Source: Thermoplasmata archaeon
Lineage (GTDB): Archaea > Thermoplasmatota > Thermoplasmata > WALJ01
NCBI GenBank assembly: GCA_027006785.1
Contig: JALTFR010000015.1
Span: 1 to 62,428 of the forward strand
Direction of reading: 5' to 3'
DNA length: 62,428 bases
In this document: positions 43,201-52,246 of the stretch, in pieces
Layout: each line of letters opens with the position of its first letter
How positions within the stretch are numbered: position 1 is the stretch's first letter
Notes under the pieces: model-generated
Told to the model about the DNA's origin: nothing
What the model saw: the letters and a program-made list of their open reading frames with translations, nothing else
Database searches by the model: none
Position numbers and translations under genes: made by a program

Positions 43201-44487
43201 CTAGTCCCTTTCGAGGACCATCGCCATCCCCTGTCCACCGCCTATGCAGAGCGTCGCCAGACCACGACTCAGCCCTTTTTCCTTCATCTGCATCGCAAGG
43301 CTGTAAACGATTCTCGCTCCGGTAGCGCCTATTGGGTGTCCTATGGATATTCCGCTTCCCATGAGGTTCGTCCTGTCTATATCAAGTTTCAGTTCCCGCA
43401 TGCACGCCAGTGCCTGAACTGCAAATGCCTCGTTCAATTCCACGAGCTCTATGTCATCCATTGTGAGATTGAGCTTCTTCAGAAGTTTGCGTGTTGCAGG
43501 TATCGGGCCGAGACCCATATAGGCAGGGTCAACACCTCCGCTGGCATATCCCTTTATCCTTGCGAGGGGCTCCTTTCCAAGTTCCTCCGCCTTTTCCGAT
43601 GAGGTCACGACAACAGCTGCAGCAGCATCATTGATTCCGGATGCATTTCCCGCCGTGACCGTGCCGTCCTTCTTGAAGGCGGGCTTCAGCCTGGCCATCT
43701 TCTCCATATCGGTCTCCATCGGCCTTTCATCCGTATCGAAGATGATCGGATCCCCCTTTCTCTGAGGTATCTTCACAGGCACTATCTCCTTGGCCATCCT
43801 TCCGCTCCTTATGGCCTCGAGCGCTCTCCTGTGGCTCAGGACACCGAGCTCATCCTGTTCCTCCCTCGTTATACCGTATTTTTCAGCGATATTCTCTGCG
43901 GTCATTCCCATGTGATATCCGTTGAATATCTCCCAGAGCCCGTCATGCACCATCGCATCGACAATACTTCCCTCGTACATGTCCATGCGGTATCCCCATC
44001 TCGCCTTAGGAAGAAGATATGGTGCGTTGCTCATATTCTCCATTCCTCCGGCAACGAATATCTCGCCATCCCCTGCCTTTATGGCCTGTGCCGCAAGGGC
44101 TACGGCCTTCATTCCGGATGCGCAGACCTTGTTCACCGTGTACGCATTTGTTTCCTCAGGCAACCCTGCATATATGGATGCCTGCCTCGCAGGGTTCTGG
44201 CCGAGCCCGGCCTGTATGACATTTCCCATGATGGTCTCATCGAAATATACCGGTTCCAGTTCATCCGGGTAATCGTAGTGCCTCTCGTTTATCTCGGTTC
44301 TTTCAAAGTCCCCGAAGATATCGGGCCGGAACGAGCGTATATCATCGCTTATAGCTGGCCTCAGGCCGGAGCGTATGATAGCTTCCCTTATGACCGTCCT
44401 TCCGAGCTCTACGAGTGGGACATCCTTCAGGCTGCCCCCGAACTTTCCCACTGCAGTCCTTGCGCCATCCAGTATGACCGGGTCCAT
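43201..44487 (-). CDS. Acetyl-CoA acetyltransferase (thiolase)
   Basis: A 428-aa degradative/biosynthetic-type thiolase: DPVILDGARTAVGKFGGSLK, VNKVCASGMKAVALAAQAIK with the acyl-accepting Cys122, AGNASGINDAAAAVVVTSSE, LNEAFAVQALACMREL, GSGISIGHPIGATGARIVYS and the catalytic CIGGGQGMAMV. Compared with standard enzymes, Cys is about 33 residues late because of an insertion at about 48-85 (FRPDIFGDFERTEINERHYD), between the first helix and the TIMGNVIQAG strand. It is a bacterial-like fatty-acid thiolase rather than the archaeal mevalonate type with a DUF35 partner. CTATATAACC at 44521-44530 is the promoter and GAAGGTTGATATC the SD. Confidence 0.93.
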   Translation of the reverse strand: MDPVILDGARTAVGKFGGSLKDVPLVELGRTVIREAIIRSGLRPAISDDIRSFRPDIFGDFERTEINERHYDYPDELEPVYFDETIMGNVIQAGLGQNPARQASIYAGLPEETNAYTVNKVCASGMKAVALAAQAIKAGDGEIFVAGGMENMSNAPYLLPKARWGYRMDMYEGSIVDAMVHDGLWEIFNGYHMGMTAENIAEKYGITREEQDELGVLSHRRALEAIRSGRMAKEIVPVKIPQRKGDPIIFDTDERPMETDMEKMARLKPAFKKDGTVTAGNASGINDAAAAVVVTSSEKAEELGKEPLARIKGYASGGVDPAYMGLGPIPATRKLLKKLNLTMDDIELVELNEAFAVQALACMRELKLDIDRTNLMGSGISIGHPIGATGARIVYSLAMQMKEKGLSRGLATLCIGGGQGMAMVLERD

Positions 44488-44612
44488 GATATCAACCTTC
44501 AATGGGGTCAGCGGGGAGCGCTATATAACCTTTACTTATCGTGTATGTGTAATTCGTCGTATGCCGAAGGGACAGCTACGGACAGAAAAGGTTATTTCCC
44601 AGCAGATAATCT

Positions 44613-44795
44613 ATGCGTGATATCATGGAAGAAAATACATCTGTGGAATCCGACATAAAGAAACTGAGAGAGGAGGTATGTGAACTCAGAAAGATGGTCA
44701 ACCTTCTTATCGGGCTTATGATGGAAGATAACGAAGAAGAATTCGTTGAAGAGGACAGCGGCCGGCCCGATAATATAAGCTCCCTCTATAACTGA
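44613..44795 (+). CDS. Small coiled-coil acidic protein
   Basis: 60 aa, or 56 from the ATG at 44625. A heptad-like helix (SDIKKLREEVCELRKMVNLL) is followed by an acidic tail (DNEEEFVEEDSGRP). The plan resembles small oligomerising subunits or antitoxin-like proteins, but no toxin-like gene is adjacent. A TATA-like GGTTATTTC near 44588-44596 supports a near-leaderless start. Function unknown. Confidence 0.6.
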   Translation: MRDIMEENTSVESDIKKLREEVCELRKMVNLLIGLMMEDNEEEFVEEDSGRPDNISSLYN

Positions 44796-44882
44796 ATACA
44801 GGCTGAAATGATATATTTATAATCAATACTGTAATACCAGAAATCTTTTATAGCGGCAATTGGTAAGGAGAACAGGGATATC

Positions 44883-45239
44883 ATGACCGGCTATGGCAAC
44901 CCATATTCCTGGTACGGCGGCAGAACGCCGAAAAGCATATGGATCGCCCCGGAGATGAGAGCCAGAATAATAAAAGAAGGCATAGAGCGGGCCGGGAGCC
45001 TGAATGCTCTCGGAAGACAGCTCGGATACCGATCTAGAAAGCATCCGGGATGGAGCGTACAGCAGATTCTTATCGGGGAACAGGCCTTTCCGATGGAGAG
45101 GCTTGAAAGGCTGGCGGAGTACATTGAGATACCTCTTGAGGAGATTCTGAGGTTTCAGGTGACCCCCGAGTACATAAATCCTGTGAACACCCGTCTGGCA
45201 CTGAAAGAATACGGACTTCTCTGCTACCTTATCAGATAG
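44883..45239 (+). CDS. Helix-turn-helix DNA-binding protein
   Basis: 118 aa. After an N-terminal SIWIAPEMRARIIKEGIERA helix, an HTH of Cro/XRE or homing-endonuclease-associated type follows: GSLNALGRQLGYRSRKHPGW, then SVQQILIGEQAFPMERLERL and AEYIEIPLEEIL. The C-terminal 30 residues (FQVTPEYINPVNTRLALKEY) may form an effector or dimer segment. A box CTTTTATAGCG at about 44845-44855 is the promoter; the SD (AAGGAGA) is rather far, about 13 bases. A direct repeat that could be its own operator follows the gene. Confidence 0.75.
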   Translation: MTGYGNPYSWYGGRTPKSIWIAPEMRARIIKEGIERAGSLNALGRQLGYRSRKHPGWSVQQILIGEQAFPMERLERLAEYIEIPLEEILRFQVTPEYINPVNTRLALKEYGLLCYLIR

Positions 45240-45253
45240 TTTCACTCACTTTC

Positions 45254-45273
45254 GAAACCATTTGAAACCATTT
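45254..45273. repeat. Tandem 10-bp direct repeat (GAAACCATTT x2), possible operator
   Basis: Two perfect head-to-tail GAAACCATTT copies 14 bases behind the HTH gene, in the 250-base region before the glycosyltransferase. Ten-base spacing places both on the same DNA face, which suits a dimeric or cooperative DNA-binding protein. Role is inferred. Confidence 0.4.
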
Positions 45274-45335
45274 AAGTCTTTGATAATACCCATATTTTAT
45301 GCTCTTTGACCCGGTTTTTAAATTTCACTTTTACA

Positions 45336-45354
45336 ATCCCCCTTTCTTTTTCTT
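45336..45354 (+). terminator. C-run/T-run putative terminator
   Basis: ATCCCCCTTTCTTTTTCTT, about 95 bases behind the HTH gene and directly in front of the TATA box of the 28-aa ORF. The distance from the HTH stop leaves room for an untranslated or unrecognised transcript in between. Confidence 0.4.
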
Positions 45355-45382
45355 AATATATGGGATTGACGTAGGCATAAAC

Positions 45383-45469
45383 ATGTACGATGAACCTGAT
45401 GACTGCTCATGGCAGGAAATGTATCACCTGATGGGGTGTAGCACGAGATATGAGCCGGAAGATGAGTGA
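45383..45469 (+). CDS. Candidate leaderless 28-residue protein
   Basis: ATG 45383 to TGA 45469 encodes MYDEPDDCSWQEMYHLMGCS then TRYEPEDE. It is acidic, with two Cys and two Trp/His-flanked segments that could bind metal. The main support is a TATA box (CTTAATATATG, 45352-45362) whose centre is 26 nt before the ATG, the same geometry as the leaderless genes here. Without conservation data it remains a candidate. The T-rich terminator just before the box separates it from the HTH gene. Confidence 0.4.
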   Translation: MYDEPDDCSWQEMYHLMGCSTRYEPEDE

Positions 45470-45490
45470 AGTGCATCCTGCGGAGAGGCC

Positions 45491-46612
45491 TCACCTCCTC
45501 TCCAGCACACTCCTGTAAATACCCTCGACCATCTCAACCACGTGAGCCCAAGTATATCTCTCTTCAACAAGCTTTCTTCCCCTTTTTCCCATCTCCTTCA
45601 TCATGGACTCGTCTTTTAGAAGTTTGTTCAACTTGTCCGATATGTCCTTTCCATCCATGGGCCTTGCAAGAAATCCATGCACACCATCCTCAATGACCTC
45701 ATTCACCCCCGGTATATCTGAGACGATTACCGGTTTTGCAGTGGCCATTGCCTCCATGGTGACTATTCCGAATGCCTCAAGCCTTGAAACCGATGGTAGT
45801 ACAAAGACATCTGTTGCAGCGTAGTACTCAGGAAGCCTGTCGTAGGGCACCTTTCCTGAGAATATGACCTTATCCTCAACCCCAAGCTTCCTGGTGTGTT
45901 TCTTCAGTTCGGCCTCTTTCGGCCCTGTTCCAACGATGACAAACTTTGCATCCACATACTTCGCCGAGTTTATCAGATATTCCACTCCTTTATGATATAC
46001 GAGCCTGCCCACATAGAGCACCATGTTCCCTTCTATGCCGAGCTCCTCCCTGACCCTATTTCCTGAGACCGACGGGTTGAACCTCTCCTCGTCCACCGCA
46101 TTGGGAACCACCCTTATGTCCCTGTGCCAGATGTCCCTGGATGTGCTCGCATAGCTGTTCGTGGTCGCTATGACCTCGTCCGTCATTGTCATGGTCTTTT
46201 TCCCATATGTCTTTCGGTAAATGCTGACCAGGTACTTCCCGCCCGGAATTGGTATCTCAAGGTCGCAGTGATATGTGAGAACGTGCGGTGTTCCTGACTT
46301 TCTTGCACCTTTTCCGGCATAATAGGGCTGAATCGGCGGGGGTGAATGGCTGTGTATTATATCCGCCCTCTCCTCGGCAACGACCTTTTTCATCGCCGGA
46401 GTTATAGGCGTTGAGAACTTCACACTGAGAGCCTTCACCCTTCTCACAGGTATGCCCATCACCGTTTCCCATTCAGGAAGCTTTGCATAATTGGATGTTA
46501 TGACAAGGACCTCATGCCCTCTCTTCATCAGGTACTTCGAGAGGTCCATCACATGGGTCTCCACTCCGCCGATATGAGGATGAAAGTAGGGGCTCACCTG
46601 CACTATCTTCAG
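45491..46612 (-). CDS. GT4-family glycosyltransferase
   Basis: A GT-B glycosyltransferase of about 373 aa. N-terminal IVQVSPYFHPHIGGVETHVM, HSHSPPPIQPYYAGKGARKS, VVPNAVDEERFNP, LYVGRLVYHKGVEYLINSAK and the donor-site EAFGIVTMEAMATAKPVIVS (E-x7-E). It probably builds cell-surface or lipid glycans using a nucleotide sugar. The normal family start would be LKIVQVSPY; that requires CTG at 46612, overlapping the SAH hydrolase stop and placed 8 bases behind GGAGG. A GTG at 46603 is the conventional alternative but lies 17 bases from the SD. It is the last gene of the operon. Confidence 0.88.
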   Translation of the reverse strand: MKIVQVSPYFHPHIGGVETHVMDLSKYLMKRGHEVLVITSNYAKLPEWETVMGIPVRRVKALSVKFSTPITPAMKKVVAEERADIIHSHSPPPIQPYYAGKGARKSGTPHVLTYHCDLEIPIPGGKYLVSIYRKTYGKKTMTMTDEVIATTNSYASTSRDIWHRDIRVVPNAVDEERFNPSVSGNRVREELGIEGNMVLYVGRLVYHKGVEYLINSAKYVDAKFVIVGTGPKEAELKKHTRKLGVEDKVIFSGKVPYDRLPEYYAATDVFVLPSVSRLEAFGIVTMEAMATAKPVIVSDIPGVNEVIEDGVHGFLARPMDGKDISDKLNKLLKDESMMKEMGKRGRKLVEERYTWAHVVEMVEGIYRSVLERR

Positions 46613-47832
46613 GTTCCTTCCCTCCAGTCGTTACCGTATCTTATCTGTCCCTCGGTAAGCGAATCTATGGATATTCCCATGGAATCGAGCTTGAGCCTTG
46701 CAACCTTCTCGTCTATCTCATAGGGCACCTGATAGACCCTTTTCTCCATGCTGTCGTGGTTCTCGGCGATGTATCTGGCAGACAGGGCCTGAATTGCGAA
46801 GGAAAGGTCCATTATCTCAACGGGATGTCCCTGGCCTGCCGCCAGATTTATCAGCCTGCCCTCGCCGAGCAGATAGACCTTTTTCCCGTTCTTAAGGGTG
46901 TATTCATCCACGAAGTCCCGGACCCTGCGCTGCCCTGTGGACATCTCCTCAAGGTCTTTTTTCGATATCTCATTATCGAAGTGTCCTGAATTCGCAAGCA
47001 CGCAGCCGTCCTTTATCACCTCAAAGTGCTCTCTTCTGACGATGTCCTTCATCCCTGTGGCAGAGACTATGAAATCCGCCTGTTTCACTGCGTCCATCAT
47101 CGGCATCATGCGGAACCCGTCCATCCTGGCCTCTATTGCCTTTATCGGGTCTATCTCCGTGACGATGACATCGGCGCCCAATCCCTTTGCCCTCATGGCG
47201 ATCCCCCGTCCGCACCATCCATATCCTGCCACAACGAAGGTCTTTCCCGCTATGAGAAGGTTGGTCGCCGTGAATATGCCGTCAAAGGTGCTCTGACCAG
47301 TGCCGTAGCGGTTGTCGAATAGGTGTTTCATGTATGCGTCGTTGACATCTATGACAGGGAATGCTAGATTGCCTTCCTTTTCAAGCGCTCTCAACCTGAC
47401 AACCCCTGTGGTCGTTTCCTCGTTCGCCCCCCATATCCCGTCTATGAGCTCTTTGCGTGTGGTATGCAGAAGGAATATCAGGTCAGCGCCGTCGTCTATC
47501 ACTATCTGCGGTTTTATGTCAAGCACCCTGTTGAGATTGGCATAGTACTCCTCATTGCTCTCTCCCTTTCTGGCATATGTCTCAAGGCCGTATTCCTCGT
47601 TGAGAGCCTCCGCCACTGAATCGTCGGTGGACAACGGGTTGCACGATGCCAGCCTGACCTTCGCCCCCGCTTCCTGCAGTGTCAGGGCGAGTATCCCTGT
47701 CTTCGCCTCCACATGCAGGGCCATCGCGATTCTCACACCTTCAAGGGCCCCGCTGTCCTTCAATTCCCTGCGGACGGCCTTCATCACATCCATGTGTTCC
47801 CTGGCCCATTCGAGCCTGAGGGTCCCTTTCAT
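46609..47832 (-). CDS. ahcY: S-adenosylhomocysteine hydrolase
   Basis: A 407-aa enzyme that splits S-adenosylhomocysteine to adenosine and homocysteine, with bound NAD. Motifs: IAMALHVEAKTGILALTLQE, LASCNPLSTDDSVAEAL, NAYMKHLFDNRYGTGQS-like (here DAYMKHLFDNRYGTGQSTFD), the NAD site VVAGYGWCGRGIAMRAKGLG, and the C-terminal INLAAGQGHPVEIMDLSFA. It recycles the product of SAM-dependent methylation (fibrillarin and others). It is expressed with transaldolase and transketolase, four bases behind the transaldolase stop. Confidence 0.96.
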   Translation of the reverse strand: MKGTLRLEWAREHMDVMKAVRRELKDSGALEGVRIAMALHVEAKTGILALTLQEAGAKVRLASCNPLSTDDSVAEALNEEYGLETYARKGESNEEYYANLNRVLDIKPQIVIDDGADLIFLLHTTRKELIDGIWGANEETTTGVVRLRALEKEGNLAFPVIDVNDAYMKHLFDNRYGTGQSTFDGIFTATNLLIAGKTFVVAGYGWCGRGIAMRAKGLGADVIVTEIDPIKAIEARMDGFRMMPMMDAVKQADFIVSATGMKDIVRREHFEVIKDGCVLANSGHFDNEISKKDLEEMSTGQRRVRDFVDEYTLKNGKKVYLLGEGRLINLAAGQGHPVEIMDLSFAIQALSARYIAENHDSMEKRVYQVPYEIDEKVARLKLDSMGISIDSLTEGQIRYGNDWREGT

Positions 47833-47836
47833 GCCA

Positions 47837-48481
47837 TCACTTCGGTACCTTCTCCCAGTCCTTCAGGAAGCGCTCTATTCCCTCATCGGTCTTCGGGTGC
47901 TTCACCATCTTCTCAAGGACAGGGAATGGAAGTGTCGCTATGTGGGCGCCGAGGAGCGCAGCATCCAGAGCGTGTATAGGGTTCCTGACGCTTGCCACTA
48001 TGACCTCTGTCTCAAAACCATAGTTGTCTATGATGTCCATTATCTGAGCGACCAGTTCCATTCCAACGCTGCCGATATCGTCCAGCCTTCCCACGAAGGG
48101 GCTTATGTATGTGGCTCCGGCCTTCATCGCAAGAAGGGCCTGATTTGCTGAGAAAACAAGGGTGACATTGGTCTTTATTCCCTCTGAGCTCAGCCTTTTA
48201 ACTGCTTTCAGGCCTTCAACGGTCATTGGTATCTTGATGACTATGTTCTCGTGTATCTTTGCGAGTTCCCTTGCCTCTTCAACCATCCCGTCGGCATCGA
48301 GGCTTATCACCTCGGCACTTATCGGACCATCAACTATCTCGCATATCTCCCTGACGACCTCCTTGAAGTCCCTTCCTTCCTTCGCTATGAGGCTTGGATT
48401 GGTTGTTACTCCGTCCACTATGCCCCATGATGCCGCTTCCCTTATCTGCTCCACATTCGCCGTGTCAAGAAATATCTTCAT
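47837..48481 (-). CDS. tal: Transaldolase, TalC/FSA-type small family
   Basis: A 214-aa class I aldolase fold: [58 protein letters not shown] with Schiff-base Lys83, and [20 protein letters not shown]. It could act as transaldolase or fructose-6-phosphate aldolase; with transketolase beside it, a role in the non-oxidative pentose phosphate route is most likely. ATG 48481 is chosen because AAGGAGGAATCAC precedes it and the upstream residues do not fit the family. Confidence 0.93.
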   Translation of the reverse strand: MKIFLDTANVEQIREAASWGIVDGVTTNPSLIAKEGRDFKEVVREICEIVDGPISAEVISLDADGMVEEARELAKIHENIVIKIPMTVEGLKAVKRLSSEGIKTNVTLVFSANQALLAMKAGATYISPFVGRLDDIGSVGMELVAQIMDIIDNYGFETEVIVASVRNPIHALDAALLGAHIATLPFPVLEKMVKHPKTDEGIERFLKDWEKVPK

Positions 48482-48492
48482 GTGATTCCTCC

Positions 48493-49431
48493 TTATTTCT
48501 GCTTCATTATCTCCTTCGCCGAAGAGACTATGTTCTCCGGCGTAAGTCCGTATTTCACCATGAGCTCGTTCCATTCTCCAGATTCGCCGAAGGTATCCGG
48601 TATCCCGACCCTCCTAACAGGCACCGGGTACTTCTCTCCAAGCGTCATGGCCACAGAGTTCCCGAGGCCGAATATGACGCTGTGCTCCTCCGCGGTGACT
48701 ATGGCCCCCGTCCTCTTCGCCGCCTTTATCGTCGTATCCTCGTCCAGAGGCTTCAATGTGCTCATGTTGACGACCATCGCATCTATTCCCTCCAGTTTCA
48801 GCATCTCTGCTGCCTTGAGGGCCTGTGATACCATTATGCCGGTGCCTATCAGTGCCACATCGCTGCCGTCCCTCATGATGGTGGCCTTTCCTATCTCGAA
48901 TGGGTCCTCTTCCTTTGTTATTGTCGGAACATCGGAGCGCCCCATCCTCATGTAGAACGGCCCGTCCGCCTCGATTATAGCCCTGGTCGCCTTCTTTGCC
49001 TCTATGGCATCGGCAGGCACGACTACCCTCATGTTCGGCAGCACCTTCATGAGAGCGATGTCCTCCGCTGTCTGGTGCGATGCACCGTCTCCGCCCACCG
49101 TTATTCCTGCATGGGACGCCACTATCTTTACATTGAGCCTCGGATAGGCTATGCTCTGCCTTATCTGGTCATAACATCTTCCGGTGGCGAAAACCGCAAA
49201 TGTGCTGGCCACGACCACCTTCCCGGATGCCGCAAGGCCAGAGGCCACGCCCATCATGTTCGCTTCCGCTATCCCGCAGTTGAAGAACCTCTCGGGAAAT
49301 TCCTTCTCAAAGTAACTGGTCTTTGTGGACGATGACAGATCTGCTCCAAGTACCACGAGGTCCGAGTTCTCACGGCCTATGTCCACAAGCGCCTTTCCGA
49401 ACGCCACTCTTGGGCTTGCCATCTCCCACAT
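48493..49431 (-). CDS. Transketolase, C-terminal subunit
   Basis: A 312-aa half of a split transketolase (pyrimidine-binding plus C-terminal domains). Motifs: [40 protein letters not shown] with the catalytic Glu, [20 protein letters not shown], and [20 protein letters not shown]. The ATG overlaps the stop of the N-terminal subunit (TGATG), with GGAGGTGGT as SD, so the halves are made in equal amounts. An ATG at 49422 is a less likely start. Together with the N-terminal subunit it exchanges two-carbon units between sugar phosphates. Confidence 0.95.
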   Translation of the reverse strand: MWEMASPRVAFGKALVDIGRENSDLVVLGADLSSSTKTSYFEKEFPERFFNCGIAEANMMGVASGLAASGKVVVASTFAVFATGRCYDQIRQSIAYPRLNVKIVASHAGITVGGDGASHQTAEDIALMKVLPNMRVVVPADAIEAKKATRAIIEADGPFYMRMGRSDVPTITKEEDPFEIGKATIMRDGSDVALIGTGIMVSQALKAAEMLKLEGIDAMVVNMSTLKPLDEDTTIKAAKRTGAIVTAEEHSVIFGLGNSVAMTLGEKYPVPVRRVGIPDTFGESGEWNELMVKYGLTPENIVSSAKEIMKQK

Positions 49432-50285
49432 CAGGGACCACCTCCGAATATGCGCTCCCTTTCGGCATCTATGTCCTGCAGTGCTATCCTGTATTCCTCG
49501 TCGTTGGGCGGCTTTCCGTGGAAATGCACCGAACCCTCCATAAAGGAAACACCCTTCCCTTTGACCGTGTGCGCCACTATCATCACCGGTTTCCCCTTGA
49601 CCTCTTTCGCCCAGTCAACAGCATCCACTATCTCCTTGAAATCGTGGCCGTTTATCTCCCTGACCTCCCATCCGAAGGCCTTCCACTTGTCAGCTATCGG
49701 CTCTATTGACATGACCTGTTCGGTCTCCCCGTCTATCTGAAGCCGGTTTCTGTCAAGGAAGGCTATCAGGTTGTCCAGTTTATAGTGGGATGCGAACATG
49801 GCAGCCTCCCAGACCTGCCCCTCCTCTATCTCACCATCTCCGAGCATGACATAGACATTGTAGAGCTTCCTGTCAAGCTTGGCCGCAAGGGCCATTCCGT
49901 TGGCTATTGAGAGTCCCTGTCCGAGGGAACCGGTGGACGCCTCTATTCCCGGAAGCTTTCTCATGTCAGGGTGGCCCTGAAGCCTTGAACCCACCTTTCT
50001 TAGAGTGAGCAACTCCTCGACAGGGAACACTCCGAGCTCGGCAAGGGTTGCATAAAGGGCCGGGGCTGCATGCCCTTTTGAAAGAACGAACCTGTCCCTG
50101 TCCTCCCATTTCGGATTCTCAGGGTCATAGTTCATGAGCTTAAAGTAGAGTGCTACGATGATGTCCGTTGCGGAGAGAGATCCCCCAGGATGGCCGGAGC
50201 CGGCCGCATACACCATCTCTATTATGTGGCGCCTTACAGCATTTGCTTTAAGCGAGAGCTCTCGTATCTCGTCAGGACCCAGCAT
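49431..50285 (-). CDS. Transketolase, N-terminal (TPP-binding) subunit
   Basis: A 284-aa half with the thiamine diphosphate site: [40 protein letters not shown] and [20 protein letters not shown], then [14 protein letters not shown]. Split transketolases are standard in archaea and some bacteria. GGTGAGAATTAA precedes the ATG as SD. It follows a small coiled-coil gene by 13 bases and is itself coupled to the C-terminal half. Confidence 0.95.
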   Translation of the reverse strand: MLGPDEIRELSLKANAVRRHIIEMVYAAGSGHPGGSLSATDIIVALYFKLMNYDPENPKWEDRDRFVLSKGHAAPALYATLAELGVFPVEELLTLRKVGSRLQGHPDMRKLPGIEASTGSLGQGLSIANGMALAAKLDRKLYNVYVMLGDGEIEEGQVWEAAMFASHYKLDNLIAFLDRNRLQIDGETEQVMSIEPIADKWKAFGWEVREINGHDFKEIVDAVDWAKEVKGKPVMIVAHTVKGKGVSFMEGSVHFHGKPPNDEEYRIALQDIDAERERIFGGGP

Positions 50286-50298
50286 TTAATTCTCACCA

Positions 50299-50532
50299 TC
50301 AGACTCTCTGGTTCTTTCCTTCAAGCTGATTGGCCTTCTGCTCATACCTTGACATCTCGGTCTTGAGCTTCCTTATCTTGAGGTCTATCTTCTTCATCTT
50401 CTGCTCCTCTTTGGCTATCTTCGCCTTGAGCTTTGCTGCCTTGGAGCGGAGCTTTGCAACGTCCTGCATCCTCTTGGCGCTCTTCGCCATCATCTTCGCA
50501 TTCTTCTTCGCAGCCTTTACATCGTCCACCAT
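50299..50532 (-). CDS. Short, highly basic coiled-coil protein
   Basis: 77 aa, almost entirely one long helix with about 25 Lys/Arg: KAAKKNAKMMAKSAKRMQDV, then KLRSKAAKLKAKIAKEEQKM and KKIDLKIRKLKTEMSRYEQK. It could bind nucleic acid or a partner by coiled coil; no family recognised. GGTGATTTC sits before the ATG and AGCTTATATGAG at about 50562-50573 is the operon promoter. Being the first gene of the transketolase operon makes it noteworthy. Confidence 0.75.
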   Translation of the reverse strand: MVDDVKAAKKNAKMMAKSAKRMQDVAKLRSKAAKLKAKIAKEEQKMKKIDLKIRKLKTEMSRYEQKANQLEGKNQRV

Positions 50533-50634
50533 GAAATCACCGACACTGTATCTCTCTCGCTCATATAAGCTTTTGTCTTCATCAGACCGTCATCTTTTAA
50601 TCCTAGCTGATTATCGGCGGACAAAGGTGAGCTT

Positions 50635-50865
50635 ATGAAGGCATACAGGATAAGCGGTACTATGAAGATGGGTGTGATAAATGATCACCCCTTTACCATC
50701 GAGATAGCTGCCAACAAGAAGGAAGAGGCCGTGGACAAGGCATATGCCATACTTGGCAGCAGGCATGGTGCCAAGAGGACGGAAATAAACATAACCGGCG
50801 TGAAGGCCATTAAGAATGAAGATATAGAGGACCCTGCCGTCAGATACATGGTCACAGGTGTGTAG
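50635..50865 (+). CDS. rpl18a: 50S ribosomal protein L18Ae (LX, eL20)
   Basis: A 76-aa archaeal LX protein: KAYRISGTMKMGVINDHPFT, EIAANKKEEAVDKAYAILGS and RHGAKRTEINITGVKAI, then DIEDPAVRYM. Matches the short archaeal form. It leads an operon with prefoldin alpha, FtsY and DUF89, the normal euryarchaeal arrangement. A CTTTTAATCC box at about 50592-50601 and AAAGGTGAGC leader SD precede it. The TAG stop is followed directly by the pfdA ATG. Confidence 0.93.
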   Translation: MKAYRISGTMKMGVINDHPFTIEIAANKKEEAVDKAYAILGSRHGAKRTEINITGVKAIKNEDIEDPAVRYMVTGV

Positions 50866-51303
50866 ATGAACGAGGACGAGCTGCAGCAGGCCATGAGCGC
50901 TCTCGAGATGTACAGGGACAACCTTGAACAGCTGCAGCAGCAGAGGAACTTCGTGGAACTATCTCTGAAAGAGTACGTTCTGGCTAAAAGCAGTCTGGAA
51001 GCCTTTGAAAATGCGGAAAAGGGAGACGAGGTCATGGTGCCTATAGGCGCTGGCATACTCGTCAAGATGTCAGTGCTGGATTCGGATAAGTTCATCGTGA
51101 ATGCTGGCTCGAACATATCTGTGGAGAAGGATTACAAAACTGCCATGGAAACCCTTGAATCACGTATGAAGGACATAGAGAGCGGATTAAAATCCATAGA
51201 TGAGAACATAGAGAGGATACAGGGCGAGTACGAGAAGCTGGCCCGGTATGTACAGCAGGCATACGAGGAATACCAGAGGTCTCAGAATGTTCAAGATCCT
51301 TAA
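50866..51303 (+). CDS. pfdA: Prefoldin alpha subunit
   Basis: 145 aa with two long coiled-coil arms (residues about 5-50, [20 protein letters not shown], and 88-140, [20 protein letters not shown]) around the beta-hairpin core [20 protein letters not shown] with [12 protein letters not shown]. It forms the hexameric chaperone with the beta subunit and passes unfolded protein to the thermosome. It starts directly behind rpl18a and overlaps ftsY by 17 bases. Confidence 0.94.
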   Translation: MNEDELQQAMSALEMYRDNLEQLQQQRNFVELSLKEYVLAKSSLEAFENAEKGDEVMVPIGAGILVKMSVLDSDKFIVNAGSNISVEKDYKTAMETLESRMKDIESGLKSIDENIERIQGEYEKLARYVQQAYEEYQRSQNVQDP

Positions 51304-52246
51304 GGAAAAACTGGGCAACATAAAGAAGAAGCTCGTCAAAGAGGTGGAGGTGGAGAGCGCTGAAGAGGCCTTTGCAGAGAAAGGGAAAAAGATAAATGAA
51401 GCGAACCTAGACGAGATACTCTGGGACCTTGAAGTTGCGCTCATGGAGGCCGATGTGGCCCTTCCGGTGGTTGAGGAGATAAAGGAGAACCTGAAGGAAG
51501 AGCTGCAGGACAAGAGGATAAGGAAGGGTGTTGACCCTGAGAAAGCGGTGGAACTGGCCCTCCGCAATGCGATAAAAAAGACCCTCACGTCCGAGAGGAT
51601 AGACTTTGACGAGTTCATAGAGAAGCACGAGAAACCCGTGGTCATAATGTTCGTTGGAGTCAATGGCACCGGAAAGACCACCGCGATAGCGAGGATTGCT
51701 CACCGGCTGATAAAGAACGGGAAATCAGTTGTTCTGGTCGCAGGAGATACCTTCAGGGCAGGGGCCATAGAGCAGTTGACCATACATGCCAATAACCTTG
51801 GAGTGAAGATAATCAAGCACCAGTCCGGCTCCGACCCCGCGGCGGTGGCCTACGATGCCATAGAGCACGCAAAGGCGAGGCACAAGGATGTGGTCCTCAT
51901 TGACACGGCGGGAAGGATGCAGACCAACACGAACCTCATGGACGAGATGAAGAAGATAAAGAGGGTGGCTAAGCCGGATATGATAGTGTTCGTCGGGGAT
52001 TCGCTGGCTGGCAACGATGCGGTTGAGCAGGCAAGGAAGTTCGATGAGGCAGTGGGAATAGATGCCGCCATACTGACGAAGATAGATGCCGATGCCAAGG
52101 GCGGCGCAGCCCTTTCCATAGCGCATGCCGTGGGCAAGCCCATAATCTTCATAGGGACCGGACAGGAATACGAGGACCTGCAGCCCTTCGACGAGGACTG
52201 GATGATAGACAGGCTTTTTGAGGGATTGGATGAAGGTTTATCCTGA
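51287..52246 (+). CDS. ftsY: Signal recognition particle receptor FtsY
   Basis: A 319-aa SRP GTPase. The N domain ([20 protein letters not shown]) is followed by the G domain: [77 protein letters not shown] and [15 protein letters not shown]. The closing block and lack of an M domain separate it from SRP54. The acidic A domain of other FtsY proteins is reduced to about 30 residues. ATG 51287 follows AGAGGTCTCAG. The end overlaps the DUF89 gene by 17 bases. Confidence 0.96.
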   Translation: MFKILKEKLGNIKKKLVKEVEVESAEEAFAEKGKKINEANLDEILWDLEVALMEADVALPVVEEIKENLKEELQDKRIRKGVDPEKAVELALRNAIKKTLTSERIDFDEFIEKHEKPVVIMFVGVNGTGKTTAIARIAHRLIKNGKSVVLVAGDTFRAGAIEQLTIHANNLGVKIIKHQSGSDPAAVAYDAIEHAKARHKDVVLIDTAGRMQTNTNLMDEMKKIKRVAKPDMIVFVGDSLAGNDAVEQARKFDEAVGIDAAILTKIDADAKGGAALSIAHAVGKPIIFIGTGQEYEDLQPFDEDWMIDRLFEGLDEGLS

